Counted from the stretch's first letter, positions 45,521 through 57,724 are shown. The stretch: 64,000 nucleotides of DNA from Paragyromitra xinjiangensis (GCA_038503065.1 JBCAMK010000012.1:1364001-1428000); one strand, 5' to 3'. The notes: generated from the letters alone by a model not told the origin. Numbers and translations: made by a program.

Positions 45521-46117
45521 ATGGCGTCTTCCACACCACTCACTATAAATCGTTCCACCACAGCTCTTGTCTGTATCGATACTCAGAAGGGGCTCACCCA
45601 CCCCACCTATTGGGGTAAAAAGCGATCGAATCCAAATTTCGAAACCAACTTTTCTCGACTATTAAACTCATTCCGCTCAACAGCCTTACCGGTCTATCAC
45701 GTCGCGCATCACAGCAGAAACGCAAATTCTCCTCTTAATCCACGTGGCCCGGGAATCGAATTTCAGGATTTCGCTACGCCCCACCCTGGGGAGGAGATAT
45801 GCATAAAAACCGTTAATTCTAGCTTCGTCGAGTCTGATCCGAGTCTAGAGAAGCTATTGAGGGATCGGGGAATCGATACTATTGTGCTGGCGGGATTGAC
45901 CGCCGATCATTGTGTCAACACCGCCGCGCGGCACGGGTCTAGTCTCGGATTTCGAGTTATTTATGTTGAGGATGCTACAGCAACTTGGGAAAAAGGACCT
46001 TATGATGGCGAGCTGGTTGTAAAGGTTGCAGTGGAGAGCTTAAGGGGTGAGTTTGCTGAGATTTGCTTGGTGGAGGAAGTGGAGGATGCAGTAAAGCGAT
46101 CTATAGCTATTGTGTAA
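45521..46117 (+). CDS. Isochorismatase-family cysteine hydrolase
   Basis: A single intronless frame of 198 residues. The family catalytic triad is complete: Asp20 in LVCIDTQKG, Lys96 in ICIKTVNSSF and Cys131 in AGLTADHCVNTAARHG, with the non-proline cis-peptide region just before the Cys. Such enzymes hydrolyse amide or vinyl-ether bonds (nicotinamidase, ureidomalonase/biuret-type amidases, isochorismatase). The metal-binding histidines of nicotinamidases (DxHxxxH) are not evident, so I do not call the substrate. Length is normal for stand-alone members. It is the only confidently called protein gene in the window without introns, standing alone 3.6 kb from TUP1; this may reflect a bacterial ancestry of the family in fungi, which is inference. 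The start ATG follows a stop-bounded leader and begins MASSTPLTINRSTTALVCID. Confidence 0.88.
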   Translation: MASSTPLTINRSTTALVCIDTQKGLTHPTYWGKKRSNPNFETNFSRLLNSFRSTALPVYHVAHHSRNANSPLNPRGPGIEFQDFATPHPGEEICIKTVNSSFVESDPSLEKLLRDRGIDTIVLAGLTADHCVNTAARHGSSLGFRVIYVEDATATWEKGPYDGELVVKVAVESLRGEFAEICLVEEVEDAVKRSIAIV

Positions 46118-48405
46118 TAGATGAAACTTCATATAGTTCTGGAGAGTAGCTTTAGGATCTTTTTAGTTAAAACAGAAAGGCACTGGTGTGTGTAGTTAAA
46201 CTATTTTGACTTGTCATATACTATCAATGGGATAGTTGTACCTACTTTACACCTTTCGCATTAATTTCGGTTTGTTATACCTTATGCGTCCATTTTCGAT
46301 TCGTTCTGTAGGGTCCTAGTTGGCTTTGAAATTGGCGTTTGTTGATAGGGAGTAGAAACACTTCACTTTGCTAAGTATGCAAGCACGAAGTTTCTCAAAA
46401 TCTGCACCCTTTATAGAAGTGTAAAGTGCATATAGCTACTAAGGCGCCATGAAATTCTCGGGGGAAAGAGAAGTGGATATCCGCGGGCTGGAGCCTTAGC
46501 TTTCCTATGACCATTGAAATGATTTTACCATTGCCCATAGATTTTCATCAAGTGATTCGCCTTCCCCATAATGAGCTGTCTACAGGATTAGTTATGCCCA
46601 CGACTCTAGGGGGTTAAAACAAGAATCGTTAACATCACCATAAACGTAGAGTACGAGGAATTTCTCGTTTGGGGCCAACTCCTATCATTATTTGGCGCCT
46701 ATCGAGGCATCGATCTGCATGCGGCGTAAGATTACTAGCCATGTGCCGCTACCTACAAAAGTTGGTATCGATCATATCGACTTCTGGCTGTCACACTACA
46801 GTAGATAAATGTTAATGCAAAGCAGAATGACGAGGCAGCTTAATGCCACAAATTTGTCATAAACCTTGAACCACATTTCACTGCCTATCATAAAGAGACC
46901 AATGATCCGCTTAGGCTACTCGGGTGCGCATAAACCCTAGGGGAAACGGCCAGTTTGAAGCTTAGAGTATGAGCTGTCACTATGCCAATGCCTGAATTCA
47001 ATTCCAGGCATCAATCGCACCTTGAAGCCTGGGAGCATGAATCTGAGGGCTGATCGCACCATAAGGTATGTCTTAGTTTTGGGATTCGGAAGTAATGCGG
47101 GGCTGCAAGCACCATGATGCATCTGGTCTTAGGGATGATTAGGAGACTCGAGTAAACAGAAATATCTGATACATCTTCGAGTGCTAGTACTAAGTACATG
47201 ATCGTTGGCTTCGAGATGCATCGTGCATGCGAAAAAAAATAATTTGAATGAGATGAACCGAAGGAGATTATAAATAGTAATTTCGATCCGTGAGATGGCA
47301 AGCCTTTATCGCGTTTATCCGCAGCGTTCCCGCGCAGTCGGCGCAGACCCTGCAACTTCCCGTAGCATACATACATGTACCCAAGTGTGATTGCTGCCAC
47401 CAGGAAATAAATGCTATAAACATTATCCATTGTAGCCAGAAGGCTGTCGCGCGTTTTTATTCCAAAGTTGTACAAGAAGCGCCTGCCTCCACTGGCGCAC
47501 CAAGACTGCAGGCAGAAGAAGCGTTATGGATCTTTTTAGCGAAGATTCCATCATATCGTGCTACACAGGTACGTATTCATTGTTTATTTATCGAGTCGAA
47601 GTATCGCGATAGCTATAAGCTGCGCCCTCAGGTCCTCATTAACCCAAGTCCTTAGTGCAAGAGGTTAGCGGTGGATGCGTAGTTTCACCCAACAAGCCAA
47701 ACGGAATCCTCGAGGCGAAGGCGAAGGCGAGGACGAAGTGTCTAGACTCACTCCTCCCCATCCCAAAAAACGGTCCCTTGGAAATACTCGTACGATATCC
47801 TTAATCTGTTCCCCACAACCGTAGCTTGCATATCATACCCGAGCGGTAAATCACCAGGACTTAACCCCTGCTTTGTTCTGCCTTCTTCTAGCCTTCAGTC
47901 GCTTTTTTGGGGGTTTTGCTTGTCTTTTTGCGGGTGTTATCTCCCTTTGCTATTTACCCCAGGGAACACAATCCACAGGTACACATAATACCCCTGCAGG
48001 TTCAAAATCCCATCTAGGTTTGGCTGCCGCCAATCGGCTGTTGGAAGTAATTTGCCGAATGTCGAGAAGATAAAGTAGAAAGCTTTGGCCTGCATATGCC
48101 CTCGAAACGGAATTTGGGAAGACTTATTTATACTCCTCTCATATATCATTATGGGCATCGCCCCCTCATTTAGTTGATCATATGTAAGCTGGTCTTCTCT
48201 CAAATGTCCCTCCTATTCTCATTAGTGAAGGTAGATTTCCGTCAAGTCGAATACCCATACTTTCTGCACATTTACGCCACCTAAAGAACCGGGTTTTTGT
48301 CTCTAGAGCTTTTGATATAGCAAGGATTATAGATTGTCACCCTGTTTCGACTCACATTATATTATTTTCTCGAATATCAATAGGCGCTTTGGATTCGGTT
48401 TAGGG
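46118..48405. other. Intergenic, 2.3 kb
   Basis: No recognised gene between the isochorismatase and F-box genes. An open frame at 47011-47475 (-) contains one hydrophobic segment (VYSIYFLVAAITLGYMYVC), but no homology or splice context supports it. A short GGCGAA-type repeat is at 47711-47735. Confidence 0.4.
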
Positions 48406-50280
48406 ATGGCGACGGCCCTAGAAGGGAGATCATGGACAAGAGATTTCATCTCTGAACTTCCTCTTGAGCTCTCCAGGCTTATCCTTTCACTATTAGATAT
48501 CAGAGACATCTTTATATGCTCTGCAGTTAGTCGTACATGGCGATCCCACACACTCGTTGACGACTCTCTATATCTTCCCCATCTCTTGAAAAAATACAAC
48601 AATCTGACTCACGGACGGAACCCAATACCCCTGAAAGCGAATATAGCCCAAGAACTACTCCAAAGATTCCCAAAGCTGTCGGCTTCATCTTACTTCTTGG
48701 GTGCGTCGTCACTCCGGAATTTGGCACTCCGCGACCTTTACCTTTTGAAACAGTGGAGATCTGGGGCCCCTTGGCGTGGGAAGAACCTCAATGTCTCTTT
48801 GGAGCATAAAGATGTGGTTCTTTCGGTTTTGGTTGACCCAGTATACGACTTAGTTGTGAGCGGGGACTACTCTGGAAAGGTGGTTTTTTGGAGCACGCAA
48901 ACCGAGAAAATGGTTAGCAGTTTACTCTTGGAGGATGAGGGCAACCAGCGCTTCCCGGATCCACGCCCTGCAGCATCTGCTATGGCTTTGGAGGGTGACC
49001 ATCTAGTTATTGGGACATGGGTATTGTTCCATGCTCCATGATACCTTTGAGGGAACGAGATGAGCTCGATTTCGAGGTCTTTTGCTAATATGATAGGCAA
49101 TCAGCACATGATGGTGCATATCGCTCGCAGAGATCCGGAAGATAAATCTGTCGAGAGTCGAGCGTTTTCGTTGGTTGCATCCTTTCCAGTTCCCTCACCA
49201 GTCATCAGCATACTCCTCGAGGGCACGACATGCATTGTAGGATGTCATGGTGGGGAGATTTCTTTCTGGGATATAGGAGCCCCTGAAGTCGATCCGCTTT
49301 CACCCGAAAAATCATCAAAAACAGCATACTGTCCTAATTATCTTCTTAATATTCAAATTCCAAATAACGGACCCCCACGCCAGAAAAACCTCTCGATGTA
49401 TTATCGCAAACCTTTTCTTTTCACCTCCTCCAACCTTGTCTCCCAGGTAACACCTCTTTCGCGGCGGATGGACCGCAACAATAAACGGGATTTGTGGGAA
49501 TACGGTGAACGAGAGATAACAATCAAGGACTTCTCTGGTTCGACAACAAAATTACCGCCTGACCACCTTTGCTTACTGAGCCCATCACGTGATGAAGGTG
49601 ATCTTCTAGTGGCATGGCCCGATTTCTCGATTTATAGTGTTGGGAATTTTAATCCAAGGATGATTTGGACACCAAAATCCGACTTATTAGTAGAAGAGGC
49701 ACACACTTCATCAGTTAGGTGTCTAGGCACTGTAGACGGATTTTTTCTCACAGGCTCTTTCGATCATGTGTGTACTCTTTCTCGAACAACCTCACCCGCA
49801 TAGTATATAATTAACATTTCAATTAGACTGTTCGTCTTTTCAAGGAAGATGGTGCTCCAGTATGCAAGCCCTTCGAGCACCGTGGGGATGTCAATTGTCT
49901 AGCCGTAAGCACTCGTTGTGTTGAGATTATCTCGCGGGATACTAAATTGTATGAGCTTAGACGGATCCTTGTTTTTTCGTTAGTGTATCTGCAGATAAGT
50001 CTGTAATGCTCTGGGACTTTATGCCGCCCGCTTCTGTGGTAAATACAGATCGCTCCCTAGTAGAATCTTCAGATTCCTCGTCATTCAATCCTGAACATCT
50101 CATTCACAGGCTACGAGTCCCCCGTCGAGTCCAGAGTCTTGACGCTAGTCATGAAAGGTATGCTGGAATTCCCCTTATTATAAATCCTTCCTATGTGTCC
50201 ACGTACATATCTCCTACTTCCTGAGGCTCTTCGGGAACCTGAATCGAGCAAGGGTAGGATCTTCTGACAACAGAATATAG
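48406..50280 (+). CDS. F-box/WD-type protein, with a one-base frame conflict
   Basis: Exons 48406-49020, 49060-49767, 49827-49904 and 49984-50158, then about 50227-50280. The N-terminus has an F-box (ELPLELSRLILSLLDIRDIF ... CSAVSRTWR), which would dock Skp1 in an SCF ubiquitin ligase. The rest shows degenerate WD-like blades (LEHKDVVLSVLVDPVYDLVV, GDYSGKVVFWS, CIVGCHGGEISFWD, FLTGSFDHTVRLFKEDG, VSADKSVMLWD) that would bind a substrate. Two irregularities occur. The first intron would be only 39 nt. Joining 49904 to the acceptor at 49983 leaves one extra T, so the frame shifts before VSADKS although both sides are clearly coding. Either the locus carries a frameshift (pseudogene or sequence error) or an unusual splice site is used. 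The terminal exon is weakly supported. Substrate and function beyond the F-box are unknown. Confidence 0.6.
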
Positions 50281-51769
50281 GGTCGGAAATGGGTATGAAA
50301 AGCTTCTTATCCATTATGATGTATAACATGCTTCCGTTGAGAAAGTGCGACTACTTTAGCGATTTATTCTCTTTTATTTATATTTATTACCACGCATTGC
50401 TTAGTATTGGGTGGACAGCTCCCCGGGGTTTTCTTCCTAAAAAGTTTTTTCCGATACCAGGTTGTTTAGTGGCATTTCTGTGACGTGGTTTGAGCTATCT
50501 GTTAGAAAAAAGTACGGTTTTACAAAAAAATTATATGCAGTTTCAATACTACGATAAGAAAAGGTTTATACATATAAATGTGGCTGTAATGATCTACACG
50601 TACGGGTAGTCTTCGATCTATAGGAGTTGATCTTATATCTTGATTTTTGGCCCGCTCCGAGGAGCCCACGCCATGCAGGTTGGTCGAGATTACCGAAATT
50701 TCGGGTAGTTAATCTCTGGAAGCGAAACAGGGATCGCTGCGAGGGGAAATATACTATAGGTCCCAGGAAGGGGACACGGGATTGAAGACCAACATAAAGA
50801 CCACCGCAGGGTATGGGTCTCATAATCTCCAACTGAAAATCACACCATTTACAAACACGATAATTCCCACGAACGCCTCGAAGATCCGACAGCCATAACC
50901 CTATTCCAAGTCTGGACACAGATAAGCACAACACAGTGGGTGTTTTTGTGGGATAGTTCTTCTCGTTTGTTTTCTACTTTGCTAGGATCCCATGCCGATG
51001 GATGGTTCCCGCAGTGTAACACTAATTTCTACAATCTGATACCTCCCGTCTTGGAGATAATAGTTGACTTGCTGGTTCTGGTGAAACACCCAACACCAAC
51101 AATGTAGTGATCACGCCAGGAACGTGAACACCCCCGGAAACGATAAAGAAATGTTAGAAAGTTTCGATGAAATGCCTTTCCCCAATAAGCGTGCTCGCCA
51201 CACGAACAAGCAAAGCACTTATCAGCGCACTAAGGAGGAATAGCCAATTGCTCTTCGAGTGATCCCACATGACTACTCTACGCACATCACAGCTATGCAC
51301 CACCTTCGTCAAACTTGATTTTCAAGACCATATAGATTATCAAATACCAATAACCCCATCACCTCCACTCCCTTCCCCCATAGCCACCAAAAGAATAATA
51401 ATCTGAACACCCTTTTCCTTCCCATAAAACCCGGTGCGCCCCAAACAAGGAAACAGAGCGAGATGACAACAACGATAACTGAAACGGTACCTTTCTATGG
51501 TATTATTTTTCCGAGACTTCGCTTCTACCACCTGTCACCTCCTAGCAAAAATCTGTTGCGAGGGACAAAAAAACAAAAACAAACCCGATTCTTTAAAAAT
51601 GGGTCAAGAATAAGAACGCCAATACCCAACTCGCACGCCTTGTAGCTCAACATCAACCCCTCAATATACGTTGCTCACTAGCGATGGTCGTCTTCTTCGA
51701 GTTTAAGCCTTTTTTGTAATCGAAAGAAAATTCAGCCCTATGTCCTAGGAAGAAAGAGTATTTAAATAA
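50281..51769. other. Convergent 3' region, 1.5 kb
   Basis: Between the F-box gene (+) and MAU2 (-). An open frame of 122 codons at 50566-50934 (-) has no recognisable product. No other feature is seen. Confidence 0.4.
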
Positions 51770-54098
51770 TCACCCAAAATCACTCGTCCCGTCGGCGTCC
51801 CGATGATGTCGCGTTAGGTTTGCCACCACCGCGTTTCGGGCGTCTTCGTTCATATGTCGTTGTCTCATGGCGTCAAACTCATTACCTTTCCTCGCTAAAC
51901 AATCTACACCGCCACCATCAGCCTATACCCATGACCCAGGATGGGGGGGGGGGGAGGGGGCAAAACTCACCAGCATACATCTCCCCACCCATCAACGTCC
52001 ACAAACTATCCCTCCCCTTCATTGCATTCTGCAACGCCGCCTTTGCGCTCTTCTCCGCTTGCTCGCTTACGACCCCGGCGAAAAACCGGTGACACATAAA
52101 GTTCAGCACAATGAACGTCATTTGTTGATTGGTGCACTGCGTCGCTAGCTGCAGTGCCACACTAAGGTAGTTCTTCGTCTTGACGAGCTCGCCCTTCTCG
52201 GTTGCTTTAACGCTTGTGTATGCCGCTTTCAGCAGCAGATTTTTAGATGCAGTGCAGTATCGTTCGATCGATGACAGCAGAGCTTCTGCACCTCGTGGGT
52301 CGTGCGTGCGTAGGATGAGGATGGAGTTAAGTTTTGAGATAAGGACGATTTCAGCGTCGGGGTGTGGGTGCGAGGCGTAGATTGATTCGTAGAGGGAGAG
52401 TGCAAGAGGGAGGTTATTGGTGCCTTGGTAGATGATGGCTTGGAGGTATAGCACGAGGGTTTCAAGCGGGGCATTAGGTTGGGGTAGTGCAGAGTGTGCT
52501 TCCCGTAGGATGTTGAACCCTTTGATTGCGCCGTCCCACTCGGTACGGATGCAGAGCAGGAAGGTGTGGTAGAGCTGAATGTAACACTTTAGTGTCTGTC
52601 GCCAAAGCGACTTATTGGTTGAAGCTACAAGCGAGGACGACCCCGGGGGTGTGGCGTTGAACAGCAGATCGATCGAGCGGAGTCCCTCCTTCAAGAACTT
52701 CTCGGACTTGCCACCCTCATCGACATTTTTCTGAAACTTGCAGAGGCCGCTAATGAAGTAGCCCATAATGTAGACATCATCCTTCGTTAGCCATCTGAAC
52801 CTAAGCATCTCGACTGGTCTTCCCGGCCGGTTGGGATTAACGGGAACTTCGAATTCGCCGTTTTCACTCCAGAGAGCCCAGCGCTCTTTGTTATCGAGCA
52901 TCTGGTGGAGAACCTTCATTTTCATTTCGCTCTCTAGGCTCCGGCCAAGCTTGAGGGAGCAGATAATGTCCATTATCTGCCGTAAGACACCTAATTGTGC
53001 CAAGTTTTGATCGTCGCTTGTCTGCATCATATTCACTCTCGCTAATGCCCGTTGTGCAGCTTCAACTCCGTCTGTGCCGGAGAGTATCGAAATCATGGCC
53101 TCCATGAGGTTCGCGAGACCAAAAACACCATAGTCTCGTCGCGAGGCAGAGATATGGGATATCTTCTGGAGGGTGGTAATCGCGCCGAGGTCATCGTGGA
53201 TTGGGGAGTCGGTCATGAGAACACTACATCGAAGGAAGCGGAAAGAGTAGGTCCAGTGTGGCATATCAAGGGTTTCAGACTCGGCGATGCAGGAGTTGAG
53301 CATTTTGAGGGATGCCTTGGGGGTTGTTCGGAGCATTATTTGGGCGAGGAGGTGTTGCATACTGTATTTAAGGTCCATAAGGCTGTTCTAAAAGACAGTC
53401 AGTGAATTCGATCCTGGAGGGATGGAGAGGAAGAGGTATGGTACTCTTTGAGCTAGCATTATCTACTCAATTGCATACGAGTTAGCAGGAGCCAAAAGCT
53501 GCAGACGATACAAATACACAAGGAGGTTTATACGTACACCTTTATTCAACGCACTCTCTGCCTCATCTCCATTATCCGTCTCTTCATGGAGAATTCCCGC
53601 GTACCGTAGCCGCACCATAGCTTCCATCCTCGGTTGAAGCCGACACTGGAGCGCCGCCTCCAGGCACCGAAGCCCCGTAGCAATCAGTTTGTAGTATGCC
53701 TTTTCATCCGCCCCCTTCGATGCCGCCGCGCGATATCCATTCGCGTGCGCGGCTTCGAGATATGATTCCGCGAGTGATATGAGTAGTAGATGTGGTTCCC
53801 CAGTGTTATTGTTTGGTGTCATGGGACTCCCTGGTGTAGCTGCGCTCGGGTGGGCGCTAAGATGTGGGATCCATCTGTTTGGATTTACGGGTACGGTGAT
53901 TTCGAAGTTTGAATATCCATTCGTAGGTTGGCCGCCGCCTCCTTGTGTCCACCCAGGTCTCCCACTTCCTCCGCCTCCTCCGCCGCCTCCGCTTCCTCCT
54001 CCGCCTGGTGTTGTTGGTGGGTAGTTACCAGCGTTATATCCCCCGCCGTAAGCAGGACCTCCGCCCGCGTACCATCCGCCGCCGTTTGGAGTTGTCAT
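51770..54098 (-). CDS. MAU2: Cohesin loading factor Mau2/Scc4/Ssl3
   Basis: Four minus-strand exons (53538-54098, 53445-53462, 51971-53387, 51770-51903) give 709 residues. After a Gly/Pro/Tyr-rich N-terminus (about 80 residues, including runs of Gly) the TPR-like cohesin loading factor domain begins: LLISLAESYLEAAHANGYRA, GLRCLEAALQCRLQPRMEAM, VRLRYAGILHEETDN. It continues through LMDLKYSMQHLLAQIM, MPHWTYSFRFLRCSVLM and, in the C-terminal half, TNKSLWRQTLKCYIQLYHTF and LPLALSLYESIYASHPHPDA. Mau2 binds the N-terminus of Scc2/Mis4 and loads cohesin on chromatin. The second exon is just 18 nt (codons for Ile-Met-Leu-Ala-Gln-Arg) and restores continuity between ALNKG and NSLMDLKYS. The poly-Gly N-terminus is unusual for the family. 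The gene shares a 293-bp promoter region with the divergent esterase gene. Confidence 0.87.
53445..53462 (-). other. 18-nt microexon of MAU2
   Basis: Minus-strand ATAATGCTAGCTCAAAGA is flanked by a GTAG acceptor side and a GTACCA donor, and lies between introns of about 75 and 57 nt. It keeps the frame at both sides (phase 0) and fills the helix that other Mau2 proteins have between the first TPR block and DLKYSMQ. Because it is a multiple of three, skipping it would delete six residues without a frameshift. Confidence 0.7.
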
Positions 54099-54391
54099 GG
54101 CCAGATCATGTAGATTTCTGTCGTTCGAAGCTGGAAAGGTATCGTCACAAAGAAGGTTGAAGAAGCTACGCGGGTTAGGGTTGCTTTTCTGAACCCGGGA
54201 TGACTAAAGGGGGGGAATCACAACGCCATGCAAGACGGATATGTAGGTGGGAATGAAGATAGCTGCCTGCACAAACGGGCCGAGGCATTGAAGTTGAGCC
54301 TCCGTGATAATTGCCTCAACCTCCAGTGTTTTAATCTCCAGCTTCATCCACATCTTTCATTCACTGTAGAAACCCCTTCACGCTCGCTACA
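54099..54391. promoter_or_regulatory. Bidirectional promoter region MAU2 / esterase
   Basis: The 293 bp between divergent start codons. It contains GGGTTAGGGTT at 54171-54181 and pyrimidine-rich sequence before the esterase ATG. No site can be named with confidence. Confidence 0.5.
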
Positions 54392-55971
54392 ATGCCTTTT
54401 GGTTTGCCTTCTGTACCTTCGTTCCATCACGCTGCGAAAACAATTTCTCTAAAAACCCGTGCTTCTACTACCCCCATCCCATTTCTAGACTTCACTGCAC
54501 CCTCCGTCTCAACATTCTACGCCAACCCTCTCCTCTGGAGCGGTCATCTCCAAACATGTTATACCGCAATAAAACCCACTGACCCCTATGAGGTTTACTA
54601 TTCTCGCAAACACCTCATCAATCCTGTTGAGGGAGGCCACTTTGCCGTCGATTTTGTAGTTGATAAATTTGATCAGCCCACTCCCGAGGATCTCCCCGAA
54701 CGGACAAAACACATGACAGAAGAGGAAGCAGGAACTCTAGGTTCAGATGACAAAAAACCCATGCTTATTGCACTTCACGGATTGACTGGAGGCAGTCATG
54801 AGGTTTATCTAAGAGCTGTATTAGCACCACTGATCACCAAAGAAAATGGGTTCGCTGCTTGTGTGATTAATGCAAGGGGATGTGCCATGAGCAAGATTAC
54901 TACACGGCAATTGTTCAATGCGAGGTTCACGGGAGATATCAGAGAGACTGCAAAGTTCCTGAAAAGGATTTATCCCAACAGACCGCTGTTTGTTGTGGGG
55001 TTTTCCATGGGTGCTAATATACTAACTAATGTTGGTTATCCAATGATCTCGTGATGGCTGAGCTTCAGTTGCTAACCTCCCGCAGTACTTGGCTGAAGAA
55101 GGCGAGAACTGCATCTTTAAAGCAGCAGTGGTATGCTCAAACCCCTGGAATCTAGAGGTATGCTGCAAAGCTCTTCACCGGACGTTCATGGGGGGAATCT
55201 ACTCCAAGACCATGGGAGGGTCAGTAATCCCTTATTTAGTCTTTGTGTATCCTACATGCAACAAATCCCATTTCAAGTAACCCATCTAATAATGTGATGG
55301 CCTTCCAGAAGTCTGCGAGCATTATTCGAACAGTACGTGATCCAACTCATAATAATAACACCACATCTTCCCTAACCCTCTATAAGAAACATTGAACAAC
55401 TCCGTCTCGATCCCCGAGTCGATGTAGAAGCCATCCGCAAAGGTGTATACCTGGATGATTTTGACCGGTAACACTCACCCCCACCGCCCCCACAAAGGGA
55501 CCGCTATCTGAACCCTATTAGAGATCTCACCACTAAAGTGTTCGGCTACCTAACCGTCGGCGCCTACTATCGTGATGCCTCTTCTATCGACAACATTCTC
55601 AAAGTTCGCATCCCCACCTTCATAGTGCACGCGCGTGACGACCCAATCGCTGTAGATGAAGCTGCGCCATACTACGAAGTGGAAGCGAATCCGTACTGTC
55701 TCATGACCACAACTGGTATTGGAGGCCACCTGGGCTGGTTTGAGGGTGGAGGAGGAAGATGGTTCGCTAGAACGGTATGCAATATGTCACCTTGCTTTTT
55801 CTATCCCTCTTACTTTATTTTATTGTTTTTTTTTAATTTAAATGGTGTAATCCGCTTATTGCTTACTCACTGGTTTGCTTTGCTTACTTTTCTCTGCCAC
55901 AGATTGTTTCTTTCCTTCTACGGTTTGCTGCGGAGGTGGTGGACGTCGTTCCGGTAGCAGCCGGGGAATGA
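54392..55971 (+). CDS. Alpha/beta-hydrolase of the EHT1/EEB1/ABHD1-3 family
   Basis: Six exons (54392-55030, 55086-55219, 55309-55332, 55387-55467, 55522-55774, 55903-55971) give 399 residues. The fold markers of the yeast Eht1/Eeb1/YMR210W and animal ABHD1/3 group are present: FYANPLLWSGHLQT near the N-terminus, ALHGLTGGSHEVYLRAVLAP (oxyanion region), VINARGCAMSKITT, and the nucleophile elbow FVVGFSMGAN (G-F-S-M-G). A late acid Asp lies in IPTFIVHARDDPIA, and a His in GGHLGWFEGG. Thus the Ser-Asp-His triad is intact. Yeast members make or split medium-chain fatty acid ethyl esters, and animal ABHD3 acts on phospholipids; the substrate here is open. The 24-nt third exon and all phase joins are consistent. 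The start codon is the first ATG after the short intergenic space. Confidence 0.87.
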
Positions 55972-56325
55972 GGATGTCTCACAACGGGAAAGAAAAGCTT
56001 GATAATGCTTACTGCTCCAGACCCTTGGTTTAATATTAACGATGAAGTACTCTGTTGGAGGGAAGCTCTTGTTTTTTTCTTTTTTTTCGGATGGGATTTT
56101 GTGTGGATGGGTAGAGTAGATGCAGATAAGATACCAAGAAGCCTGCTTTTCGATTTCTCCTTTTCCCACCACCCCCCCCTCTCCCACCCCCCTGCAAATT
56201 TATTCCCACATAGACCTCATTAAGCATATGTTACAGTAAAGTAAGACGCAATTTTACAATGAAAGACGCACACAGAAAAAAACAAGGAAAGGGAACGAAC
56301 GAACGAAAGCAAAGAAACAAGACCT
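55972..56325. other. Short convergent 3' gap
   Basis: 354 bp between the esterase stop (+) and the LOC1 stop (-). It contains T-rich and C-rich homopolymers and no gene. Confidence 0.5.
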
Positions 56326-57131
56326 TTAGGCGAATGAGACCTTCTTCCTACTGGAAGATTTGCTACTAGATCTCGATGTGGTCTCTTTCTCTTCGCCGTC
56401 ACCCTTGCCATCGTTTTTGCGCTTGCGTTTATTACGGATTGCGTCTTTAGCGGTTTCCTGCAGGGAAAAACCATTAACAAAATGAATCGATTAGAGTGGT
56501 TGGCGCGTAGAAAGGCGGGGTGAGAACGGGAGAGAAGCATACCATCTTCGATTTCCTTTGCTCGTTTCGGGCCTCTTCCTCCTTCCGGCGGGCTTCACGG
56601 ATGACCTCGAGTTGCCGCTAGTGGACGCAGTGGCGTTAGTACAACCCAATGAATCAGAACGGGAGTCAATTGCATACCGATCGCTCAAGCTTCGACTGGA
56701 TCTGCCCGTCCTTCGAATCATTGACTCTCGACAAAATAGTCATCATCCTATCCTATTCCACCAACAACCCAAATCAGCCTCCCCAATCACCATCCCCCTA
56801 CCCCTCCTCTACCTGAAACGAAATCTACCCATACCTTATCCTCCACAAACACCTTCCCCTTCTTCTTCCCCCGCGGCTTAACCACTCCCGCAGGAGTAAT
56901 CATATTCAGCTTCGGCAGCTCCTTCTCCAACTTCGCCAAATCCGCCAACCGCCTCTTCTTCGGATCCTTCTTCTTCTTCCCCGCTACCGCCACCCCAGCC
57001 GTCGTATGCGTCTTGGGTACAAACTTCCGCTTCTGCTTCGGCGCCGGTGTAGCGAGCGACCCCGATGGCTTCTTAGATCCCGACTTGGAGTTACTCCCAG
57101 CGGGTTTCGCCGCTCCGCGTGTAGGTGCCAT
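56326..57131 (-). CDS. LOC1: 60S ribosomal subunit assembly/export protein Loc1
   Basis: Four minus-strand exons (56835-57131, 56678-56752, 56543-56617, 56326-56457) give 192 residues. The protein is small and very basic: a Lys/Ser/Ala-rich N-terminus, [20 protein letters not shown], the family core [13 protein letters not shown] then [20 protein letters not shown], a charged helix [20 protein letters not shown], and a Lys/Arg/Ser tail. Loc1 is a nucleolar RNA-annealing protein needed for 60S biogenesis and, in yeast, for ASH1 mRNA localisation. Introns are GT-AG; the second exon begins at GATAGG, since the nearer acceptor would cause a frameshift. The tail contains likely nuclear localisation signals (RNKRKRK). 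Confidence 0.83.
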
Positions 57132-57724
57132 TTCGTGTGTGGGGTTGTGGGTTGTTGTGTAGATGTGTTGCCTGGAGCTTGGGTTCTCTAGCCTGGAAGG
57201 AAAAGTTTCGTGTGAGGCTCAAAAAAAGTTCGGTGTAACGTGTGGTGGGATGGAAGGGTTACCCGGATTGTGGGAGTTGATGGTCATGGATTGTCACTCG
57301 TTATTTGTGGTTGCTGTGGCAACGGGCTAGTGAGTGGTGAGGCTTAAAAAATTTCTTTCCTCTACGTTTAGAATTAGCCGTGACGGTTATTTGTAATGAC
57401 AACTTGATTACTTGCCTTGGAGGCCTTGCTAAATTGGTTACTTACTGCCTTGCTATGGTTTTCGTCTAGCTCTTGTAAGTTTTACTAGGTGCGTACGAGA
57501 TCTTAGAGTGGAAGCTTTTGTTCCGAGGAAAAGTCCGTCAAGTCAAGAGGGAAAAAACTAGTCGTTTAGGATAAACCCCCGGAAAAATAGTTGCTCCAGG
57601 TCTTGAGGTAGTAAGCCGAGGTGGGTTGATTTCTTATCGGTGGATGGAGAGTTAGGATTGTGGTCACGGAATGAGTCACATCCCAAAGGAGGTTCAAGTA
57701 GGAAAAAACGCAAATGACTTTCAC
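57132..57724. promoter_or_regulatory. LOC1 promoter region and tRNA upstream sequence
   Basis: 0.6 kb upstream of the minus-strand LOC1 start and of the plus-strand tRNA. No motif is recognised beyond the expected leader. The polymerase III promoter of the tRNA is internal. Confidence 0.45.

Noticed and set aside
47011..47475. Minus-strand frame with one hydrophobic segment
   Set aside because: A single predicted helix is not enough, and neither homology nor splicing supports it.
50566..50934. 122-codon minus-strand frame
   Set aside because: Cys and Arg content looks protein-like, but no family or exon context could be found.
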